Assembly: GCA_035771175.1 (NCBI GenBank)
Contig: JAYMFD010002485.1
Coordinates: forward strand, 1 to 64,000
Direction of reading: 5' to 3'
DNA length: 64,000 bases
Source of the DNA: Paratinospora sagittata
Lineage: Eukaryota; Streptophyta; Magnoliopsida; Ranunculales; Menispermaceae
The translations under genes and the position numbers were made by a program. A model generated the notes under the pieces. The model had not been told where the DNA came from and did not search any database. It saw only the letters and a list, made by a program, of their open reading frames with translations. Positions 61,459 through 64,000 of this stretch are shown here, one piece after another (position 1 is the first letter of the stretch; each line of letters opens with the position of its first letter).

Positions 61459-64000
61459 GAGGCAATCGCTACCAATCCACCAGATTGCTTTCTCCACCAA
61501 CTCTTTGAGCGAGTCCCAATATCCTTCTAGGAAGCCCCGGAATAGATGGAACTCCGTTCCAATATCCCGGTGAATTTTTGACCCCCAAATCTCAAATTTT
61601 GGTTTAAATGAACTAAATTTACTTAGAAATGTGTTTGAGGCAATCGCGATCAATCCACCAGATTGCTTTCTCCACCTACTCTTTAAGCGAGTTCCAATAT
61701 CCTTCTAGCAACCCCCCAGAATAGAGGGAACTCCGTTCGAACATCCCGATGAATTTTTGACCCCTAAATATCAAATTTTGGTTTAAATGAACTAAATTTA
61801 CTTAGAAAATGTGTTTGAGGCAATCGTTACCAATCCACCAGATTGCTTTCTCCACCAACTCTTTGAGCGAGTCCCAATATCGTTCTAGGAATCCCCAGAA
61901 TAGATGGAACTCCGTTCCAATATCCCGGAGAATTTTTGACCCCTAAATATCAAATTTTGTTTTAAATGAACTAAATTTACTTAGAAAATGTGTTTGAGGC
62001 AACCGCGACCAATCCACCAGATTGCTTTCTCCACCAACTCTTTGAGCGAGTCCCAATATCCTTCTAGGAAGCCCCGGAATAGATGGAACTCCGTTCCAAT
62101 ATCCCGGTGAATTTTTGACCCCCAAATCTCAAATTTTGGTTTAAATGAACTAAATTTACTTAGAAAATGTGTTTCAGGCAATCGCGATCAATCCACCAGA
62201 TTGCTTTCTCCACCTACTCTTTAAGCGAGTTCCAATATCCTTCTTGCAACCCCCCAGAATAGATGGAACTCCGTTCGAACATCCCGATGACTTTTTGACC
62301 CCTAAATATCAAATTTTGGTTTAAATGAACTAAATTTACTTAGAAAATGTGTTTGAGGCAATCGCTACCAATCCACCAGATTGCTTTCTCCACCAACTCT
62401 TTGAGCGAGTCCCAATATCCTTCTAGGAAGCCCCGGAATAGATGGAACTCCGTTCCAATATCCCGGTGGATTTTTGACCCCCAAATCTCAAATTTTGGTT
62501 TAAATGAACTAAATTTACTTAGAAAATGTGTTTGAGGCAATCGCGATCAATCCACCAGATTGCTTTCTCCACCTACTCTTTAAGCGAGTTCCAATATCCT
62601 TCTAGCAACCCCCCAGAATAGATGGAACTCCGTTCGAACATCCCGATGAATTTTTGACCCCTAAATATCAAATTTTGGTTTAAATGAACTAAATTTACTT
62701 AGAAAATGTGTTTGAGGCAATCGCTACCAATCCACCAAATTGCTTTCTCCACCAACTCTTTGAGCGAGTCCCAATATCCTTCTAGGAATCCTCAGAATAG
62801 ATGGAACTCCGTTCCAATATCCCGAAGAATTTTTGACCCCTAAATATCAAATTTTCTTTTAAATGAACTAAATTTACTTAGAAAATGTGTTTAAGGCAAT
62901 CGCGACCAATCCACCAGATTGCTTTCTCCACCAACTCTTTGAGCGAGTCCCAATATCCTTCTAGGAAGCCCCGGAATAGATGGAACTCCGTTCCAATATC
63001 CCGGTGAATTTTTGACCCCAAATCTCAAATTTTGGTTTAAATGAACTAAATTTACTTAAAAAATGTGTTTGAGGCAATCGCGATCAATCCACCGGATTGC
63101 TTTCTCCACCTACTCTTTAAGCGAGTCCCAATATCCTTCTATCAACCCCCCAGAATAGATGGAACTCCGTTCGAATATCCCGATGAATTTTTGACCCCTA
63201 AATATCAAATTTTGGTTTAAATGAACTAAATTTACTTAGAAAATGTGTTCGAGGCAATCGCTACCAATCCACCAGATTGCTTTCTCCACCAACTCTTTGA
63301 GCGAGTCCCAATATCCTTCTAGGAAGCCCCGGAATAGATGGAACTCCGTTCCAATATCCCGGTGAATTTTTGACCCCCAAATCTCAAATTTTGGTTTAAA
63401 TGAACTAAATTTACTTAGAAAATGTGTTTGAGGCAATCGCGATCAATCGACCGGATTGCTTTCTCCACCTACTCTTTAAGCGAGTCCCAATATCCTTCTA
63501 TCAACCCCCCAGAATAGATGGAACTCCGTTCGAATATCCTGATGAATTTTTGACCCCTAAATATCAAATTTTGGTTTAAATGAACTAAATTTACTTAGAA
63601 AATGTGTTCGAGGCAATCGCTACCAATCCACCAGATTGCTTTCTCCACCAACTCTTTGAGCGAGTCCCAATATCCTTTTAGGAAGCCCCAGAATAGATGG
63701 AACTCCATTCCAATATCCCGTTGAATTTTTGACCCCCAAATCTCAAATTTTGGTTTAAATGAACTAAATTTACTTAGAAAATGTGTTGGAGGCAATCGCG
63801 ATCAATCCACCGGATTGCTTTCTCCACCTACTCTTTAAGCGAGTCCCAATATCCTTCTAGCAACCCCCCAGAATAGGTGGAACTCCGTTCGAACATCCCG
63901 ATGACTTTTTGACCCCTAAATATCAAATTTTGGTTTAAATGAACTAAATTTACTTAGAAAATGTGTTCGAGGCAATCGCTACCAATCCACCAGATTGCTT
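61459..64000. repeat. Second 3,585-bp duplication, copy 2 (runs off the window)
   Basis: Follows copy 1 directly and continues to the last base. Private changes include TATCGTTCTAGG near 61881, CTTCTTGCAACC near 62244, GGTGGATTTTT near 62469, CCACCAAATTG near 62738, ATCGACCGG near 63449 and CCCGTTGAA near 63721. Confidence 0.84.

Larger units (their letters stand above)
1..64000. repeat. Satellite DNA array, ~179-bp monomer, ~359-bp A/B dimer
   Basis: The landmark GTCCCAATATCC (or GTTCCAATATCC) recurs every 178-180 bases from base 1 to the end, for example at 1, 181, 359, 539 and 718, always on the same strand. That gives about 357 monomers. A hand count of one monomer gives about 42% GC and seven CpG dinucleotides. 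No unique DNA, inverted monomer or inserted element was seen. Neighbouring A and B monomers differ at about 20 or more positions, while monomers of the same type at dimer spacing or at block offsets are nearly identical, so the array has higher-order structure. Satellite families with monomers of roughly 150-180 bp are typical of centromeric heterochromatin in plants and animals, but this one may instead be pericentromeric or subtelomeric. I do not recognise the family. Confidence 0.98.

Noticed and set aside
1..64000. CRISPR array
   Set aside because: Repeats are ~179 bp with no unique spacers and similarity continues through the whole unit; this is satellite DNA.
1..64000. Known satellites of similar period (Arabidopsis ~178-bp centromere repeat, maize 180-bp knob repeat, Drosophila 359-bp satellite)
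   Set aside because: Period alone matches. As far as I can recall their sequences, none shares the backbone here beyond short chance words such as ATTTTTGACC.
1..64000. Inverted blocks, transposon insertions or tRNA/rRNA genes
   Set aside because: Reading through all landmarks shows every monomer in the same orientation and no stretch longer than a few bases that departs from the monomer consensus.

Overview
The whole 64,000-base window is one uninterrupted tandem satellite DNA array. About 357 monomers of 178-180 bp run head to tail, all in the same orientation. I see no protein-coding gene, RNA gene, transposon, CRISPR array or unique sequence. Both window edges fall inside the array, so its true boundaries are not visible. 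An array this long and regular points to constitutive heterochromatin of a eukaryote, either centromeric/pericentromeric or subtelomeric. The ~180 bp unit and ~42% GC (hand count of one monomer) would fit many plant or animal satellites. I do not recognise the family and cannot assign a kingdom from sequence alone.

Monomer level. Three related monomer types share one backbone. Type A (180 bp) has TCAACCCCCC or GCAACCCCCC, GTTCGAA and GACCCCTAAATATC. Type B (179 bp; 178 bp in a one-A-deletion form) has GGAAGCCCCGG, GTTCCAATATCCCGGTG and GACCCCCAAATCTC. Type C (179 bp) is a hybrid with a B-like head (GGAATCC) and an A-like tail (GACCCCTAAATATC). A and B mostly alternate, giving a 359-bp dimer. 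C is inserted at intervals to give A-C-B trimers.

Higher-order level. The array is a patchwork of very young duplications whose offsets are whole numbers of monomers: 16,496 bp (92 monomers), about 5,916 (33), 5,206 (29), 3,585 (20, at two places), 2,510 (14, at two places), 2,151 (12), 1,973 (11), 1,614 (9) and 1 monomer. Region by region: 0-16.5 kb holds the first visible copy of the 16.5-kb relationship plus a nested 3,585-bp duplication. 16.5-25.6 kb is its near-identical second copy. 23.5-37.5 kb is a set of nested 2,510-, 5,916- and 2,151-bp duplications marked by CCATCAGATTG. 38.4-42.9 kb is a 2,510-bp duplication whose copies differ by one monomer. 44.5-57 kb is a 5.2-kb duplication plus 1,973-bp repeats marked by CCAGTATAG. 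57-64 kb is a mosaic of older blocks followed by a second 3,585-bp tandem duplication.

Two points stand out. First, nearly every monomer keeps short dyad symmetries, and the dyad form alternates between A and B. Second, 46.6-49.5 kb carries 13 private one-base indels, mostly in homopolymer runs, that are absent from its duplicate at 51.8-54.7 kb. That patch looks more like local sequence-consensus error than biology. There is no gene network here. Whatever function the window has would be structural (chromatin or centromere) or transcriptional as satellite RNA, and neither is shown by the sequence.
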